Assembly (NCBI GenBank): GCA_003447785.1
Contig: DLYJ01000157.1
Location: forward strand, 1 to 8,443
Reading direction: 5' to 3'
From: Treponema sp.
GTDB taxonomy: Bacteria; Spirochaetota; Spirochaetia; Treponematales; Treponemataceae
Length of the DNA stretch: 8,443 bases
The position numbers and the translations under genes were made by a program. Positions 6,696 through 8,443 of this stretch are shown here, piece after piece (the stretch's first letter is position 1; the number at the start of each line of letters is the position of its first letter). Under the pieces are notes generated by a model. That model had not been told where the DNA came from, did not search any database, and saw only the letters and a program-made list of their open reading frames with translations.

Positions 6696-7178
6696 CTATA
6701 GAACTGAGAATGCTACTCCAATAAAGAAGCCCAGCAAACAGCCGATTATGACTTCCATTGGAGTGTGTCCCTGCACTTCCTTTAAGTTTTTGTATTCTTC
6801 AATAAGGCCCTGATCTTTTAAGGACTGACCGATTCTGTTCAGGACATTTGCCTGGATGCCGTTTGCCCGTCTTACACCCAGGGCGTCGCGGACAGTAACC
6901 ATAAAGAAACAGAAGGAGAGGATGAAAATTTCTGAATCAAGTCCGGATCTGAATGCGATTGATGTAGAAAGACATGCAACAAGGGCGCTGTGGCTGGAAG
7001 GCATTCCGCCGGTACGCCAGAGTAAAAGTTCGATTAGTTCTGATGCGCTGTGTACTTTTCCTGCACAAAGTTTAATTATGGTCTTTAAAAACTGTGCAAA
7101 AAACCAGCTGAATATACAGGACAGAAAAACAGGCGAATTAACTAAAACCTTGAACTGTCCGTAAAGTCCTTCTAACAT
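6696..7178 (-). CDS. DUF212 / divergent PAP2 family membrane protein (YuiD-like)
   Basis: This 160-residue membrane protein has the usual length for the family. It carries all the family signatures: WRTGGMPSSHSALVACLS (54-71), VRDALGVRRANG (96-107) and EVQGHTPMEVIIGCLLG (134-150). These resemble the PSSH and GH-x4-D parts of acid phosphatase/haloperoxidase PAP2 enzymes. The family's substrate is not established; a lipid or isoprenoid phosphate is a reasonable guess. It is the first gene of the leftward cluster, 1 nt from the next gene. Its ATG is preceded by an AT run with no Shine-Dalgarno and probably a very short leader. A functional link with the Rnf-like complex is suggested only by co-transcription. 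Confidence 0.9.
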   Translation of the reverse strand: MLEGLYGQFKVLVNSPVFLSCIFSWFFAQFLKTIIKLCAGKVHSASELIELLLWRTGGMPSSHSALVACLSTSIAFRSGLDSEIFILSFCFFMVTVRDALGVRRANGIQANVLNRIGQSLKDQGLIEEYKNLKEVQGHTPMEVIIGCLLGFFIGVAFSVL

Positions 7179-7187
7179 AATATATAT

Positions 7188-7215
7188 ATTTTATCGCTAT
7201 GCAATTTTTTGTCTA
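7188..7215 (-). promoter_or_regulatory. Promoter of the DUF212-rnf cluster (minus strand)
   Basis: Read on the minus strand, TAGACA (7215-7210, 5 of 6 to TTGACA) is followed after 16 nt by TAAAAT (7193-7188, 5 of 6 to TATAAT). Transcription would start near 7181, only a few bases before the ATG at 7178, so the mRNA may be leaderless. This fits the absence of a Shine-Dalgarno. Confidence 0.55.
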
Positions 7216-7216
7216 G

Positions 7217-7222
7217 TATGAT
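7217..7222 (+). promoter_or_regulatory. Possible -10 element for the pseudouridine synthase gene
   Basis: TATGAT (5 of 6 to TATAAT) lies 11 nt before the ATG at 7234, beside the -35 of the divergent promoter. No clear -35 is seen. An alternative, TATATT at 7222-7227, is also possible. Either gives a leader of only a few bases, matching the lack of a Shine-Dalgarno. Confidence 0.35.
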
Positions 7223-7233
7223 ATATTAAATCG

Positions 7234-8250
7234 ATGAATTTTTTGGAATTTGAAGTAACAAAAAATGACGAAAACAGAAGGCTGGATAAAATTATAAGAA
7301 AATTTATTCCAGAGCTAAGCCTTTCTGAACTTTTTAAGGCAATCAGAAGCGGAATCATCAAAGTCGACAACAAAAAACGAAAAGGTGAATACAAAGTTCT
7401 TGCAGGTCAAAAAATTCAAATCGCAGACTTTTTGTACAGTAAAAAAATTGAATCCGCCCCGTCACACCAAAATATTCCGCCGCAAATTCCGCCTAATATT
7501 CCGCCTATAGATGAAAAATCAATCATTTTGCGAAATGACGATCTTCTGTTTTTAAATAAAAAATACGACCTTGCAGTCCAAGAAAGTGAGAAAAACAGGC
7601 TTTCCCTTGCCAAAATTGTGGAATACGATTATGAAAACGTGCACAAAAGTGAACATCTTAAGAGTCTTTCTTTTAAAACTGGCCCCCTTCACCGCCTGGA
7701 TAAAAAGACAACCGGTTTGATTTGTTTTTCTCAGAGCCTTTCCGGGGCCCAGTGGTTTTCAAAAATTATAAAAGAACACAAAATTGTAAAAACCTATCTT
7801 GCAGTAACTCTGGGAAAAATTGAGGCACCACAAAAATGGCAGGAAAAAATTCAAAAATCTTCTGAAACAAAAAACGGATTTCACACCGTTAATGTAACGG
7901 TTACAGAATCAGATTCAAAAGACGCAAAGGACTCATTGACTGAAGTCTTTCCAGTAGCCTACGGAAAGTATGAGGGAAAGGACGTTACTCTTGCAAAGTT
8001 TATAATCCACACAGGAAGAACTCATCAGATCCGCGCTACAAGTGCCTTTCACGGCTATCCCCTTTTTGGCGATGACGCATACCGCGGCGGAAAAATCAAT
8101 TCATCAAGGGATTTTTATTTACACGCCTACAGTCTTGAATTTACGGAAACTCCCCCCTTCAATCTGCCTCAGAAAATCATCTGTCTGCCTGACTCAGACT
8201 TTGTTGAATTCTTAAACAAATCCTTGATAAAATTGCCGTCCGAATTATAA
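7234..8250 (+). CDS. RluA-family pseudouridine synthase with S4 domain (RluC/RluD-like)
   Basis: This 338-residue protein isomerises specific uridines in RNA, most likely 23S rRNA given its S4 domain. An N-terminal S4-like RNA-binding region covers about residues 14-65 (RRLDKII, then FKAIRSGIIKVDNKK). The catalytic motif is GPLHRLDKKTTGL (150-162), with D156 as the expected catalytic aspartate. Further family motifs are TGRTHQIRA (260-268) and HGYPLFGDDAYRG (273-285). The start is supported by the usual FEVTKNDENRRLDK opening. A short proline repeat links the S4 and catalytic parts (NIPPQIPPNIPP, 80-91). No membrane segments are present. It is transcribed away from the rnf-like cluster and is followed after 7 nt by a P-loop gene, probably in the same transcript. 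The exact target uridine cannot be told from the sequence. Confidence 0.93.
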   Translation: MNFLEFEVTKNDENRRLDKIIRKFIPELSLSELFKAIRSGIIKVDNKKRKGEYKVLAGQKIQIADFLYSKKIESAPSHQNIPPQIPPNIPPIDEKSIILRNDDLLFLNKKYDLAVQESEKNRLSLAKIVEYDYENVHKSEHLKSLSFKTGPLHRLDKKTTGLICFSQSLSGAQWFSKIIKEHKIVKTYLAVTLGKIEAPQKWQEKIQKSSETKNGFHTVNVTVTESDSKDAKDSLTEVFPVAYGKYEGKDVTLAKFIIHTGRTHQIRATSAFHGYPLFGDDAYRGGKINSSRDFYLHAYSLEFTETPPFNLPQKIICLPDSDFVEFLNKSLIKLPSEL

Positions 8251-8257
8251 TTAAATT

Positions 8258-8443
8258 ATGGGTCTGGGTGAATTATTCGGCTTAAAAAAGAAAGGAATCT
8301 CAGTTACTGCCTTTTACGGCGGTTCGGGAACTGGTAAAAGTTTCCGTGCCAAACTCGTTGCCCAGAAATATCATATCAAGGCAATCATTGATGACGGTCT
8401 TTTAATTTACGAAGACGAGATTCTTGCGGGACACTCTGCCAAG
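8258..8443 (+). CDS. P-loop NTP-binding protein, N-terminal 62 codons only (3' end outside window)
   Basis: The frame is open from ATG at 8258 to the window edge. It begins MGLGELFGLKKKGISV and has a Walker A motif GGSGTGKS at residues 21-28 right after a hydrophobic strand (ISVTAFY), the classical P-loop placement. IKAIIDDGLLIYEDEIL (40-56) follows. I do not recognise the specific family, and the absence of further motifs may only reflect truncation. The start lies 7 nt after the pseudouridine synthase stop, in AT-rich sequence without a Shine-Dalgarno, suggesting one transcript with the upstream gene. Confidence 0.75.
   Translation, partial: MGLGELFGLKKKGISVTAFYGGSGTGKSFRAKLVAQKYHIKAIIDDGLLIYEDEILAGHSAK

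Noticed and set aside
7180..7190. TATATATATT run as a functional microsatellite or origin element
   Set aside because: Only about ten bases, in AT-rich promoter DNA; no DnaA-box cluster or longer repeat nearby.
1..8443. tRNA, rRNA, CRISPR array, insertion sequence or phage features
   Set aside because: No cloverleaf-like segments, spaced direct repeats, transposase motifs or terminal inverted repeats were seen, and coding density leaves almost no room for them.

Overview
The window is AT-rich, densely packed bacterial DNA. Gene content and order suggest a Treponema-type spirochaete: an Rnf-like locus preceded by a DUF212 (divergent PAP2) membrane protein, next to an RluA-family pseudouridine synthase and a short-leader P-loop protein. 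The genus assignment rests on recall of gene neighbourhoods and was not checked by a search.

Layout. Positions 1-1184 (minus strand) hold the N-terminal 394 residues of a glycoside hydrolase family 57 (GH57)-like protein that runs off the left edge. Positions 1185-1302 are intergenic, with an extended -10 promoter for the GH57 gene and a weak AT-only hairpin behind the rnf cluster. Positions 1303-7178 (minus strand) form one tightly packed seven-gene cluster, transcribed leftwards: DUF212 protein, a 463-residue membrane protein of unknown function, then RnfC, RnfD, RnfG, RnfE and RnfA homologues. The junctions are a 1-nt gap followed by overlaps of 10, 11, 8, 4 and 8 nt, so translational coupling is likely. 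A 55-bp divergent promoter region (7179-7233) separates this cluster from a plus-strand pair: an RluA-family pseudouridine synthase (7234-8250) and, 7 nt later, the first 62 codons of a Walker-A protein that runs off the right edge.

Main observation. The rnf cluster keeps the canonical C-D-G-E-A order, intact frames and both [4Fe-4S] motifs of RnfC. However, almost every other cofactor site expected of an Rnf complex is missing by eye: RnfC's glycine-rich FMN/NADH loop and its GAExEPY-type motif, the SGAT flavinylation threonine in both RnfD and RnfG, and the membrane cysteines of RnfA and RnfE. No rnfB follows. In their place the cluster includes a cysteine-rich membrane protein. The simplest reading is a conserved, repurposed Rnf-like membrane complex rather than an ordinary NADH:ferredoxin oxidoreductase. 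The neighbouring GH57-like protein also appears to have lost its catalytic residues, so the window holds two separate cases of a family fold kept without its usual active site.

A second notable feature is a 5 x 9-bp tandem repeat at the end of rnfC. It encodes a charged KET/KEP tail and also repeats the AAGGA Shine-Dalgarno core just upstream of rnfD.
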